Origin: Marinococcus halotolerans DSM 16375
GTDB lineage: Bacteria > Bacillota > Bacilli > Bacillales > Marinococcaceae
NCBI RefSeq assembly: GCF_000420725.1
Contig: NZ_ATVM01000005.1
Span: 1 to 64,000, forward strand
DNA length: 64,000 nt
Reading direction: 5' to 3'
In this document: piece after piece, positions 48,165 through 56,121 of the stretch
How positions within the stretch are numbered: the first letter of the stretch is position 1
Layout of the letters: every line of letters starts with the position of its first letter
Notes under the pieces: model-generated
What the model saw: only the letters and a program-made list of their open reading frames with translations
What the model was told of the DNA's origin: nothing
Database searches by the model: none
Made by a program: the position numbers and the translations under genes

Positions 48165-49028
48165 ATGCCTGAATTACCGGAAGTTGAAACGGTCCGGCGG
48201 AATTTAGAACAGTCGGCCGTTGGAAAAACGGTGGAGACCGTGAAAGTATACTGGCCTAACATTATTAAACGCCCCGATGACCATGAAGCTTTTTCTATGA
48301 TGCTTGGGGGAAAGACGATTGACCATGTACACCGTAAAGGAAAATTTTTAGTCATTTATCTTGAAGATCTGGCTGTTGTTTCTCACTTGCGTATGGAAGG
48401 GCGTTACGAATGGAGTGATGGTGGAGAGCCGGATAAACACACGCATGTGCGCTTTCATTTCACCGATGGTACGGAGCTTCGCTATCGTGACGTGCGGAAA
48501 TTCGGCACGATGCACGTGTTCAGCCGCGGCGAGGAATGGAACGAAAAGCCGCTGAATCAGCTTGGGGCGGAGCCTTATCGTGACGCTTCGTTTACCGCTG
48601 ATTATCTGCACGCCCGGTTTCAAAAAACGTCACGCAGTATTAAAGCGGTGCTGCTCGACCAGTCAATCATTGCAGGGCTCGGAAACATTTATGTGGATGA
48701 AGCGCTGTTCCGGGCAGGTGTTCTGCCGGACGCTCCAGCCGCAGGACTCGGAAAGCCTGTAGTGGAAATCCTTCAAAAGCAGATAACAGAAGTGATTGAA
48801 GAAGCAGTAAAACAGGGAGGAAGCACGGTGCGTTCCTATGTGAATGGAGACGGACAGGCTGGTGCTTTCCAATTAAACCTGTTTGTATATGGAAGAAAAG
48901 GGGAGCCGTGCAAGGTATGCAGCCATGAAATCGAGAGGGCTGTAGTGGCGGGCCGGGGCACGCACTACTGTCCAGTCTGCCAGACGAAGGAGGGGACAAA
49001 ATGGTTATCGGTCTTACAGGCGGAATAG
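48165..49028 (+). CDS. mutM: Formamidopyrimidine-DNA glycosylase
   Basis: Excises 8-oxoguanine and FaPy lesions and nicks the abasic site. The 287-residue protein begins PELPEVETVRR with the catalytic Pro and Glu after the start methionine, contains the H2TH region (QSIIAGLGNIYVDEALF near 166-182) and ends with a C4 zinc finger C-x2-C...C-x2-C. It is some 12 residues longer than many family members at its C-terminus, because the frame runs 28 bases into coaE. This overlap suggests coupling. In B. subtilis ytaF sits between the two; there is no room for it here. Confidence 0.97.
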   Translation: MPELPEVETVRRNLEQSAVGKTVETVKVYWPNIIKRPDDHEAFSMMLGGKTIDHVHRKGKFLVIYLEDLAVVSHLRMEGRYEWSDGGEPDKHTHVRFHFTDGTELRYRDVRKFGTMHVFSRGEEWNEKPLNQLGAEPYRDASFTADYLHARFQKTSRSIKAVLLDQSIIAGLGNIYVDEALFRAGVLPDAPAAGLGKPVVEILQKQITEVIEEAVKQGGSTVRSYVNGDGQAGAFQLNLFVYGRKGEPCKVCSHEIERAVVAGRGTHYCPVCQTKEGTKWLSVLQAE

Positions 49029-49594
49029 CAAGCGGAAAGTCACTGGTGGCAGACGCCCTGCGGGAGCAGGGTCTGCCCGTGATTGATGCGGATGTAATCT
49101 CGCGGGAAGTGGTGGAACCGGGGGAGCCTGCCTTAGAGCAGATCATTGAGCATTTCGGTCCGGAAATCCTTCAGTTTGATGGCACACTCGACAGAAAGAA
49201 ATTAGGCTCCGTCATTTTTAATGATACTGAAAAACGCCAGGTGCTCAATCAAATTATTCATCCGGCTGTCAGGCAGCGCATGATAACCAAACGCGATGAT
49301 CTCGTACGCGAAGGAAATGAACATGTCGTGCTCGATATCCCGCTTTTGCTTGAAAACAATTTAAGCTTTATGGTCGACCGGGTCATTGTCGTTTATGTAA
49401 ATGAGACAACACAAAAGCGGCGGCTTGTGGAGCGTGACGGCCGGGGAGAAGAAGATGCGGCCGCGAGAATCAAATCGCAGATGCCCCTTGAAGAAAAAAG
49501 GGAGCTGGCAGATGCAGTAATCGATAACTCGGGCACAGAAAAGGAAACAAAAACCCAGGTGAACGAGTTGCTTGAGCAATGGAAAATAAAATAA
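49001..49594 (+). CDS. coaE: Dephospho-CoA kinase
   Basis: Last step of coenzyme A synthesis, phosphorylating the ribose 3' hydroxyl. The 197-residue protein has the P-loop GGIASGKS at 7-14, DADVISREVVEPG near 30-42 and IPLLLENN near 112-119. The ATG at 49001 lies inside the end of mutM and has AGGAGGGG upstream within mutM codons. It ends at a strong terminator, closing the polA-mutM-coaE unit. Confidence 0.96.
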   Translation: MVIGLTGGIASGKSLVADALREQGLPVIDADVISREVVEPGEPALEQIIEHFGPEILQFDGTLDRKKLGSVIFNDTEKRQVLNQIIHPAVRQRMITKRDDLVREGNEHVVLDIPLLLENNLSFMVDRVIVVYVNETTQKRRLVERDGRGEEDAAARIKSQMPLEEKRELADAVIDNSGTEKETKTQVNELLEQWKIK

Positions 49595-49604
49595 AAAGCC
49601 AGAG

Positions 49605-49640
49605 TAACCACTTTTCGTAAAAGAAAGTGGTTATTTTTTT
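49605..49640 (+). terminator. Terminator after coaE
   Basis: TAACCACTTT (49605-49614) pairs with AAAGTGGTTA (49624-49633) and runs into seven T. Confidence 0.96.
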
Positions 49641-49648
49641 AAAATAGG

Positions 49649-49679
49649 TTGCAAGAATACGCTGTCAATGTGTTATACT
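49649..49679 (+). promoter_or_regulatory. gapB promoter with overlapping CcpN-like operator
   Basis: TTGCAA (49649-49654) and TATACT (49674-49679) form the promoter with a long 19-base spacer. TGTGTTATACT at 49669-49679 fits the CcpN operator consensus TRTGHYATAYW at every position and covers the -10. In B. subtilis CcpN represses gapB on glycolytic carbon. Confidence 0.75.
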
Positions 49680-49701
49680 ATTTTTAGATTTCACTTATAA
49701 A

Positions 49702-49712
49702 AGTATAACATA
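49702..49712 (-). promoter_or_regulatory. Second CcpN-like operator, inverted, upstream of gapB
   Basis: On the minus strand 49712-49702 reads TATGTTATACT, again a full match to TRTGHYATAYW. It lies 22 bases downstream of the first site, just after the expected transcription start, in opposite orientation. Confidence 0.7.
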
Positions 49713-49732
49713 TTTCCAGAGGAGGATATTAA

Positions 49733-50764
49733 ATGAAAACAAGCATAGCGATCAACGGTTTCGGACGAATTGGGCGTATGGTTTTTCGAAAGGCAATGAT
49801 GGATCCTGAAGTTGAAGTGAAAGCCATCAATGCTATGTATCCTCCTGAAACGCTGGCTCATTTAGTGAAGTACGATAGCGTGCACGGTCCGTTTCCGCTT
49901 GACGTAAAATCTGAAGGAGACGAAATGATTGTGGATGGAAAACGAATCCGCCTGCTTCAAAACCGAAACCCCCTCGAACTCCCTTGGGAAGAACTGGGTG
50001 TAGATATTGTGGTCGAAGCGACGGGGAAATTTAACCGTGGCCCGGACGCTGAAATGCATATAGAAGCTGGAGCGAAAAAGGTAGTGTTAACGGCTCCCGG
50101 CAAAGAAGTCGATACAACCATCGTAATGGGAGTAAATGAAGAAGACTACGATCCGGAACGCCATCACGTAATTTCAAATGCTTCCTGCACGACGAACTGC
50201 CTTGCACCGGTCGTCAAGGTGCTTGAAGACAGCATCGGTATTGAAAGCGGTTTAATAACAACCGTGCACGCATACACCAATGACCAGAATAATATGGACA
50301 ATCCCCATAAAGACCTGCGCCGGGCAAGAGCCTGCGGCCAGTCGATTATCCCGACCTCTACCGGGGCAGCCAAAGCATTGTCAGAGGTGATTCCTTCCAT
50401 GGAGGGAAAAATGAACGGGATGGCTCTCAGGGTACCGACGCCGAACGTGTCGCTTGTGGATATGGTAATCGATATGAAGCGTCCGGTGACGGAGGAGGAA
50501 ATCAATCAAACACTAAAGACGGCTTCAGAACAGAAATTAAAAGGCATTATTTCCTACTGTGAGGATCCGCTCGTATCAACAGATTTTAACGGGAACGAAA
50601 ATTCATCGATTATCGATGCGCTCTCTACTATGGTTATTAACGACCGTCAGGTTAAAGTACTTGCATGGTACGATAATGAGTGGGGCTACTCCTGTCGGGT
50701 AGTGGACCTGGTGAAAATGGTCGGTGAGCCAGCCGTCGGGTACTCTTCCGTCGCTTCGTTTTAA
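49733..50764 (+). CDS. gapB: Glyceraldehyde-3-phosphate dehydrogenase, NADP-dependent gluconeogenic type
   Basis: Runs the GAPDH step in the gluconeogenic direction. The 343-residue protein has NGFGRIGRMVFRK (8-20), catalytic Cys152 in SNASCTTNC and the late WYDNEWGYSCRVV. The residue after the second beta strand is the AINAMYPPETL type with no Asp, as in B. subtilis GapB, so NADP is likely favoured over NAD. Location between coaE and speD and the CcpN-like sites agree. ATG at 49733 follows GAGGAGG. Monocistronic between two terminators. Confidence 0.96.
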   Translation: MKTSIAINGFGRIGRMVFRKAMMDPEVEVKAINAMYPPETLAHLVKYDSVHGPFPLDVKSEGDEMIVDGKRIRLLQNRNPLELPWEELGVDIVVEATGKFNRGPDAEMHIEAGAKKVVLTAPGKEVDTTIVMGVNEEDYDPERHHVISNASCTTNCLAPVVKVLEDSIGIESGLITTVHAYTNDQNNMDNPHKDLRRARACGQSIIPTSTGAAKALSEVIPSMEGKMNGMALRVPTPNVSLVDMVIDMKRPVTEEEINQTLKTASEQKLKGIISYCEDPLVSTDFNGNENSSIIDALSTMVINDRQVKVLAWYDNEWGYSCRVVDLVKMVGEPAVGYSSVASF

Positions 50765-50780
50765 AGATCGTTAATGTGGG

Positions 50781-50812
50781 AAAGCGTTCCGTGAGCGGGG
50801 CGCTTTTTTTAT
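50781..50812 (+). terminator. Terminator after gapB
   Basis: AAAGCGTTCCG (50781-50791) pairs with CGGGGCGCTTT (50796-50806) through two G-U pairs, followed by a seven-T tract. Confidence 0.9.
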
Positions 50813-50909
50813 TTATCCTCAGTATGAATATCAAATAGAGAAGGTACAGAGCTTATACAGCCCAGAACGCCGTAAATTCAGGGTTTAAGACGCTGCGTGG
50901 GAAAACTGG

Positions 50910-50938
50910 TTGCAAATTGCAAATAAACATCGTATACT
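50910..50938 (+). promoter_or_regulatory. Promoter of the speD leader transcript
   Basis: TTGCAA (50910-50915), exactly 17 bases, TATACT (50933-50938). The transcript should start near 50945. Confidence 0.75.
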
Positions 50939-50945
50939 GAATTTC

Positions 50946-51139
50946 GTGCCTTTGCGTCTTTGAATTAAACGGCAGAAATGCACAGTTTCCAGGCGTATAC
51001 AGGTATACCAACGGTTACTGCAAGGGTTAGTGCCAAATTGGACTAACTTTCCCCCAGAGTAGCCTTTAAAGCGTGACGGGCCGATCAAAACACAGCGACC
51101 TAATGATGTAATAAAAAGAAACAAAGGGGGAAACGTACC
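50946..51139 (+). promoter_or_regulatory. Long structured 5' leader of speD, class unknown
   Basis: About 190 non-coding bases lie between a good promoter and speD. Visible helices: GGTTACT (51013-51019) with AGTAGCC (51058-51064), enclosing GTTAGT (51026-51031) with ACTAAC (51042-51047) and an inner CCA/TGG pair. A GTATAC-AG-GTATAC dyad sits at about 50995-51008. No T tract follows any of these stems, so control at translation is more likely than attenuation. It does not look like a SAM-I, T-box or L-protein leader. Fills most of the 375-base gap 50765-51139. Confidence 0.55.
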
Positions 51140-51523
51140 ATGGAAACAATGGGACGCCATGTCATTTCCGAGCTTTGGGGATGTGACGAAGAAACTTTAA
51201 ACAATGTAAATGCAATCGAACGTATCTTTGTAAACGCCGCTTTAAAAGCAGGCGCTGAGATAAGAGAAGTGATTTTTCATAAATTTGCTCCGCAGGGTGT
51301 AAGCGGAGTCGTCATTATTTCAGAATCCCATTTAACGATTCACAGTTTTCCGGAACACGGCTATGCCAGCATCGATGTGTATACTTGCGGGGACCATATT
51401 GATCCAAATACGGCGGCTAAATATATTGCCGGTTCCCTCGGTGCCGAAGCGGAAGAAACGATAGAAATTCCCCGCGGAACAGGCCCTATCCGTGTAGAGC
51501 GTCCGGAAGCAAACGCCTTATAA
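51140..51523 (+). CDS. speD: S-adenosylmethionine decarboxylase proenzyme
   Basis: Makes decarboxylated SAM, the aminopropyl donor for spermidine. The 127-residue class 1B enzyme is self-cleaving: the chain splits before Ser63 in ISESHLTIH, turning the serine into the pyruvoyl cofactor. His68 and Cys83, in [17 protein letters not shown], are the usual processing residues. ATG at 51140 follows AAAGGGGG; the [15 protein letters not shown] opening matches the B. subtilis protein, so the first ATG is chosen over the one three codons on. No speE is nearby. Confidence 0.97.
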   Translation: METMGRHVISELWGCDEETLNNVNAIERIFVNAALKAGAEIREVIFHKFAPQGVSGVVIISESHLTIHSFPEHGYASIDVYTCGDHIDPNTAAKYIAGSLGAEAEETIEIPRGTGPIRVERPEANAL

Positions 51524-51536
51524 TACGCATACGAAC

Positions 51537-51574
51537 ACCGTTCAAGCAGCTGCCTGTGCTTGAACGGTTTTTTA
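51537..51574 (+). terminator. Terminator after speD
   Basis: An 11-bp perfect stem ACCGTTCAAGC / GCTTGAACGGT followed by six T. Confidence 0.95.
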
Positions 51575-51694
51575 TTGCCTCGACTGGAAGGGATTCAAAG
51601 AAATACACAAATTGTCATCCTCCCGCGAGGAGCGAATGTGATATGATAGAACCAATAAAAATAGAGACCGCCCATCAAATTGGAGATGATAATA

Positions 51695-52174
51695 ATGAAA
51701 TGCCCTGTATGCTACTCCAATGGCACACGTGTATTGGATTCGAGGCCGAGCAATGAAGGCCGTTCCATCCGGCGCCGGCGTCAGTGTGATACGTGCCACC
51801 ACCGCTTTACCACATTTGAAATTGTGGAAGAACTGCCGCTTGTCGTAGTGAAAAAAAATGGGAACCGTGAAGAATTCAGCCGTGAAAAAATGCTGAGAGG
51901 CTTGATCCGGGCCTGTGAAAAGCGGCCAATTCCAATGGAAACGCTCGAGGGCATCGTCTCGAGGGTGGAAAATAAACTGCGGGAAGAGGGACGGACGGAA
52001 GTGAAAAGTGAAGAAGCCGGAGAGCTTGTCATGGAAGAGCTCGCGGATATTGATGAAATCGCCTATGTCCGTTTTGCTTCTGTTTACCGGCAGTTTCGTG
52101 ATATAAATGTATTCATCAATGAATTAAAAGAACTGATTGATAAAGAAAACAAAGAGGATTCATCAAAATCATAA
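51695..52174 (+). CDS. nrdR: Transcriptional repressor NrdR
   Basis: ATP/dATP-responsive repressor of ribonucleotide reductase genes. The 159-residue protein has an N-terminal zinc ribbon (CPVC at 3-6, CDTC at 31-34) and an ATP-cone (about 49-139). ATG at 51695 gives the standard MKCPVC start and is ten bases after GGAG; an in-frame TTG at 51680 is rejected. It is followed 16 bases on by dnaB, so nrdR-dnaB-dnaI form one unit linking nucleotide supply and initiation, as in B. subtilis. Confidence 0.97.
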   Translation: MKCPVCYSNGTRVLDSRPSNEGRSIRRRRQCDTCHHRFTTFEIVEELPLVVVKKNGNREEFSREKMLRGLIRACEKRPIPMETLEGIVSRVENKLREEGRTEVKSEEAGELVMEELADIDEIAYVRFASVYRQFRDINVFINELKELIDKENKEDSSKS

Positions 52175-52190
52175 AAAGGAGGGCGGCGCT

Positions 52191-53594
52191 TTGAGTCTGC
52201 ATTGGATGGAAGTCAAACCGGTAGACGGGTACTACGTTCGCACAAGTAAAGAATTCAGCGAGAGCACGGATAAAACGATGTCTATGCTCTACCAGCCGTT
52301 AGTCGGAAGCAAAGCGATCGCTCTCTACCAGACTCTGCAGAATAAATTGGAAAAGGACTGCTATGAAAGTTCCGAAGCCACCCATCATGAACTGATGGCT
52401 TTTTTGCAGATGCCTTTAAATGAAATTTACGCTGCCCGCCGCCTGCTTGAGGGCATCGGGCTTCTCAGGGTTTATGAATTAAAAACACAATCACTGGATA
52501 AAACATTTGTGTATGACATCCAGCCGCCTATGTCGCCGCGGGCTTTTTTTCAGGACGATGTTTTAAGTGTATTTTTGTATAACCGCCTTGGGAAAAGTAA
52601 ATACATTCAGCTGCGCCAGCGTTTTGGCATTTCGGCTGTGCCCGAAGCCGCAGAAGAAATTACGGCTTCGTTCAATGAAGTATTTGCTTCTCTGCATGCA
52701 TCGGAAATGGCTTCCGAACCGCCTCCGGCAGATGAAGGGACGGAGTTTATCGGCGGCAGTGAGCCGTCGCGTCTGCAGCTTGAAGAAAATGGATTCGATA
52801 TGGAAATGCTGAAAGCTTCGCTTCCTTCCTTTCTTGACACCTCGCGGCTGTTAACGCCTTCGCTGCAGCAAACCGTGCGCCGGCTTGCTTTTGTGTACCA
52901 GCTCTCGCCGATTGATATGGGAAAAGTGATTCAGGAGTCCTTATCAGCGGATGATGAAGTAAACATTGAGGATCTTCGTAAAAAAGCAAAAAATCATTAC
53001 CGCATGGAGCATGGAGCAGCCCCGCCTGCGCTCGGAAACCGTACAGAACACCAGGAGCCAGCGCCGGCAAAGGACCGCCCTGTGTCCGAGCAGGAGCAGA
53101 TGAAGCAGTTTTATGAACAGACGTCCCCGGTGACGTTTCTTCGTTCGGTTGCCGGAGGAGCGACTGTACCGGAATCCGATATTCATCTCGTGGAGGAGCT
53201 TTTATTCAGCTATCGTTTATCCCCGGGAGTGGTAAATGTGTTGACCGACTATGTAATGCAGAAAAATAACATGAAATTAAGCAAGGCGCTTGTGTATAAA
53301 ATCGCCGGCCAGTGGACACGAAAAAAAGTACATACTGTAGAGGATGCTATGAAGCTTGCGAAGGAAGAGCATAAGCAGGCACAGGAACGGCTGGCGCCTA
53401 AAAACAATTATGCGAACAAACGCCAGCAGGGCTATGTCCGAAACGATAAACTGCCTAAATGGCTGGAAAAAGAAGAGCAGTCGGAAAATACGCCGGAGAA
53501 AGGTACAAACTCCACGCAGGAGGAGCAGCTGTCGAAGGAAAGGGAGCGCTTTGAAGAAATGCTGAAGGAGCGCCGGGAAAGAGCAAACCGTTAA
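52191..53594 (+). CDS. dnaB: Replication initiation and membrane attachment protein DnaB
   Basis: Helicase co-loader that, with DnaD and DnaI, places the replicative helicase at oriC and during restart. This is the Bacillus DnaB, not the E. coli helicase. The 467-residue protein has an N-terminal winged-helix DDBH1-type region (about 1-110), a linker, a DDBH2 segment (about 300-400, LLFSYRLSPGVVNVLTDYV) and a charged C-terminal tail. The start is TTG at 52191, eight bases after AAAGGAGGG, in line with the family N-terminus (short lead then PVD). The frame continues upstream to 52137 inside nrdR without a ribosome site. Confidence 0.93.
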   Translation: MSLHWMEVKPVDGYYVRTSKEFSESTDKTMSMLYQPLVGSKAIALYQTLQNKLEKDCYESSEATHHELMAFLQMPLNEIYAARRLLEGIGLLRVYELKTQSLDKTFVYDIQPPMSPRAFFQDDVLSVFLYNRLGKSKYIQLRQRFGISAVPEAAEEITASFNEVFASLHASEMASEPPPADEGTEFIGGSEPSRLQLEENGFDMEMLKASLPSFLDTSRLLTPSLQQTVRRLAFVYQLSPIDMGKVIQESLSADDEVNIEDLRKKAKNHYRMEHGAAPPALGNRTEHQEPAPAKDRPVSEQEQMKQFYEQTSPVTFLRSVAGGATVPESDIHLVEELLFSYRLSPGVVNVLTDYVMQKNNMKLSKALVYKIAGQWTRKKVHTVEDAMKLAKEEHKQAQERLAPKNNYANKRQQGYVRNDKLPKWLEKEEQSENTPEKGTNSTQEEQLSKERERFEEMLKERRERANR

Positions 53595-53612
53595 AAGAAA
53601 GGAGGCGGCTGG

Positions 53613-54539
53613 ATGGATTCGATCGGATCATCGTTAAACAGATGGATGGACAAAGATTGGAAGGAGCGGATGGCGAGACTTGAAAAAGAAGTATTTGCCT
53701 ATCCGGGAGTCATCGATTTTAAACGCCGTCATCCGCATATACCAGCGGAAGAATATGAAAAAAACAAGGCAGCTTTATTTGAGTATAAGCGGGAGCGCAG
53801 CAACTGTGATGCCTGTCCGGGGCTCGAAAACTGCCCAAACCTGATGCAGGGGTACCAGCCGGAATTGATGGAAGACAAAGGAAAAGTGACGGTTGCCTAT
53901 CATCGCTGTTCACTAAAGGTACACGATGACGAAAAGAAAAAAAGACAGGCCCTTATTAAAAGCTATTATATCCCAAAAGAGATTCTGCACGCTTCCTTTG
54001 ATCAGGTGGACATGGACCATGAATCAAGGGCGAAGGCAGGGACCGCAGCACTTCACTTTGCATCGACCACCGTGCCCGGGGAGGACGGACAGGGACTATA
54101 CCTGTACGGAAAATTCGGGGTCGGTAAAACGTATATTGCCGGAGCTATTATGAATGAACTGGCAGAGCGCAGCATCGGCTCGATGATTGTACACGTGCCG
54201 GATTTTTTCCGGGAGATCAAGGAATCGTTATCGGATAATACGGTGAGGGAAAAGGTGGACAGCGTCAAAGGTGTGCCGGTGCTCATACTCGACGATCTTG
54301 GAGCCGAGTCAATGAGTGCCTGGACAAGAGACGATATTTTAGGCGTTATTCTGCAGTACCGGATGATGGAAAAGCTTCCTACTGTCTATACGTCCAATTA
54401 TGATTACAGTGAACTTGAAGAGCATTTGACGTATTCCCAGAAGGGCGGTAACGAGAGGCTGAAGGCTAAGCGCATCATGGAGCGCATCCGCCCGTTCACA
54501 GAAGAAGTCTTCATGGATGGACAGAACCGCCGGGGATAA
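53613..54539 (+). CDS. dnaI: Primosomal protein DnaI, helicase loader
   Basis: AAA+ ATPase that loads the replicative helicase. The 308-residue protein has an N-terminal helicase-binding domain with zinc ligands (C65, C68, C74 and C99 are candidates), Walker A GKFGVGKT at 166-173, Walker B LILDDLG near 228-234 and a sensor TSNYDY near 267-272. ATG at 53613 follows GGAGG. Last gene of nrdR-dnaB-dnaI. No terminator is visible in the 141 bases before the next gene, though a TATAAT at 54567-54572 could start a new transcript. Confidence 0.95.
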   Translation: MDSIGSSLNRWMDKDWKERMARLEKEVFAYPGVIDFKRRHPHIPAEEYEKNKAALFEYKRERSNCDACPGLENCPNLMQGYQPELMEDKGKVTVAYHRCSLKVHDDEKKKRQALIKSYYIPKEILHASFDQVDMDHESRAKAGTAALHFASTTVPGEDGQGLYLYGKFGVGKTYIAGAIMNELAERSIGSMIVHVPDFFREIKESLSDNTVREKVDSVKGVPVLILDDLGAESMSAWTRDDILGVILQYRMMEKLPTVYTSNYDYSELEEHLTYSQKGGNERLKAKRIMERIRPFTEEVFMDGQNRRG

Positions 54540-54680
54540 TTGGAAATACAGAGGGCATTCTAAGTGTATAATACAAATAAATATGCTACCATGATGATAG
54601 CGCCCAGCATGCAGAAAATGGGTTGGATTCGCGGTATTTTCATGCGAGCGCCACAAAGGAATTTTCTGGAGGGTATACAA

Positions 54681-55790
54681 ATGAACATTGATGGAATATT
54701 GGAACGGGCACTAAACGGAGAACGACTGACAATGGAAGATGCTGTCCGCTTGTATGAAAGCGATGAAATAGAAAAAATGGGAGCTGCCGCGGATGAAATT
54801 AAAAAACGCTGGCACCCGGAGCCTGTCGCTACCTTTAACATAGGCCGGAATGTCAATTACACAAACGTCTGCGATACTTTCTGCCGCTTCTGTGCATTTT
54901 ACCGCCGGCCGGGCTCGGAAGAGGGCTACCTTCTTTCGGATGACCAGATCCTGCAGAAAATTAAAGAACTCCAGGATGTTGGAGGAGACGAAATTCTAAT
55001 GCAGGGTGGAACCAACCCGAATCTTCCATTTGAATACTATACGAACCTGCTCAAAAAAATTAAAAGCCATTTTCCTGACGTAACGATGCACTCGTTTACG
55101 CCGGCAGAAGTCTATAAAATGATGGAAGTTTCCGGCCTGTCATTGAGAGAGGTATTAACGGCTCTTCACGAAGCTGGTCTGGATTCGCTTCCGGGCGGCG
55201 GTGCCGAAATACTCACAGAGAAAACGAGAAAACGGATCAGCCGCTTGAAATGCACGGCCGATCAATGGATCGACTGCATGAAGATGGCTAAAGAGGTTGG
55301 TATGCACGGTACGGCAACGATGGTTATTGGCTTTGGCGAATCAAACGAAGAGCGGGCAGAGCATCTGTGGCGCATTCGTGAGGCGCAGGATGAATCCAAC
55401 TGCTTTTTGGCCTTCATATCCTGGACCTTCCAGCAGGATTACACAAGCATGAAAGGCGAGCGTATTACACCGGAAGGCTATCTCCGGAACGTAGCCATTT
55501 CGCGCTTATTTCTGGACAACATCCCGAACTTCCAGTCCTCCTGGGTAACAGCAGGACCAGAGACAGGGAAACGCTCCCTTTCCTACGGCTGTAATGACTT
55601 TGGCAGTACCATGATGGAAGAGAACGTCGTCTCTTCAGCCGGTACCACGCACAAAGTGAATATCAACCGAATTCTTCGTTTAATACGGGAAGCAGGCTAC
55701 ACGCCGGCGCAGCGCAATACGAAGTATCATACGCTTCGGGTGTTTGAGGGAGAAGAGAACAGCGAAAAAGACTTTGTAATGCAAAACTAA
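54681..55790 (+). CDS. mqnC: Radical SAM protein, MqnC-like (cyclic dehypoxanthinyl futalosine synthase)
   Basis: A 369-residue radical SAM enzyme with the cluster motif C-x3-C-x2-C at C64, C68 and C71, a GGDEILMQGGTNPNLP strand-loop and HSFTPAEV, the pattern of MqnC/CofH enzymes. MqnC closes the futalosine ring in the alternative menaquinone pathway. ATG at 54681 follows GGAGGG; the upstream frame to 54564 includes an AT-rich promoter-like stretch. None of mqnA, mqnB, mqnD or mqnE is in the window, and CofH or a related activity cannot be excluded. It sits between dnaI and thrS where B. subtilis has ytxC. Confidence 0.8.
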   Translation: MNIDGILERALNGERLTMEDAVRLYESDEIEKMGAAADEIKKRWHPEPVATFNIGRNVNYTNVCDTFCRFCAFYRRPGSEEGYLLSDDQILQKIKELQDVGGDEILMQGGTNPNLPFEYYTNLLKKIKSHFPDVTMHSFTPAEVYKMMEVSGLSLREVLTALHEAGLDSLPGGGAEILTEKTRKRISRLKCTADQWIDCMKMAKEVGMHGTATMVIGFGESNEERAEHLWRIREAQDESNCFLAFISWTFQQDYTSMKGERITPEGYLRNVAISRLFLDNIPNFQSSWVTAGPETGKRSLSYGCNDFGSTMMEENVVSSAGTTHKVNINRILRLIREAGYTPAQRNTKYHTLRVFEGEENSEKDFVMQN

Positions 55791-55812
55791 CTACAGGTTG
55801 CATCATAAGGAG

Positions 55813-55840
55813 CTTTTCGCTATGCTGAAATAGCGAAAAG
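55813..55840 (+). other. Hairpin at the start of the thrS leader region
   Basis: CTTTTCGCTA (55813-55822) and TAGCGAAAAG (55831-55840) form a perfect 10-bp stem. No T tract follows, so it may mark the 3' end of the mqnC-like message or belong to the leader. A weak promoter-like TTGCAT-N17-TATGCT (55798-55826) overlaps it. Confidence 0.55.
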
Positions 55841-55849
55841 GAAAATGCA

Positions 55850-56075
55850 AGGATGAGGACATGAAAATAAAACAGGCGTCCCAGAGAAGAGAACCAGGGC
55901 TGGAAGTTCTCTACGAACCGTTTTATTTTTACCCCCTCGGAGCTTCGGCAGGGAACAGCAGTATCTGCCGGCGGGCCCCCGGCCGTTACCCGGATAGAGT
56001 CGTCCCTGCGCTTGGGACGGAAACTAGGGTGGAACCGCGGCTGAGCCCGCCCCTTTCGAGGGGGCGGGCTTTTTT
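55850..56075 (+). promoter_or_regulatory. T-box leader of thrS
   Basis: The T-box core AGGGTGGAACCGCG (56026-56039) is followed by a terminator and thrS, and the AGAGAAGAGAACCAGGG part of Stem I is at about 55881-55897. ACC triplets in the Stem I region could be the threonine specifier; I cannot choose one with certainty. The 5' end is approximate. This accounts for the 331-base gap before thrS. Confidence 0.9.
56044..56075 (+). terminator. T-box attenuator terminator before thrS
   Basis: AGCCCGCCCC (56044-56053) and GGGGCGGGCT (56061-56070) form a perfect 10-bp GC stem with six T. Confidence 0.95.
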
Positions 56076-56121
56076 ATGTGTTTTTTGGTTTATTACAGTT
56101 ATAAAAGGAGGACAAATCACA

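Noticed and set aside
50946-51139. SAM-I (S-box) riboswitch before speD
   Set aside because: The characteristic S-box kink-turn and core blocks are not present and there is no terminator.
55861-56121. N-terminal extension of thrS
   Set aside because: The open frame passes through the T-box and its terminator; GTG at 56122 with AAGGAGG gives the normal ThrRS N-terminus.
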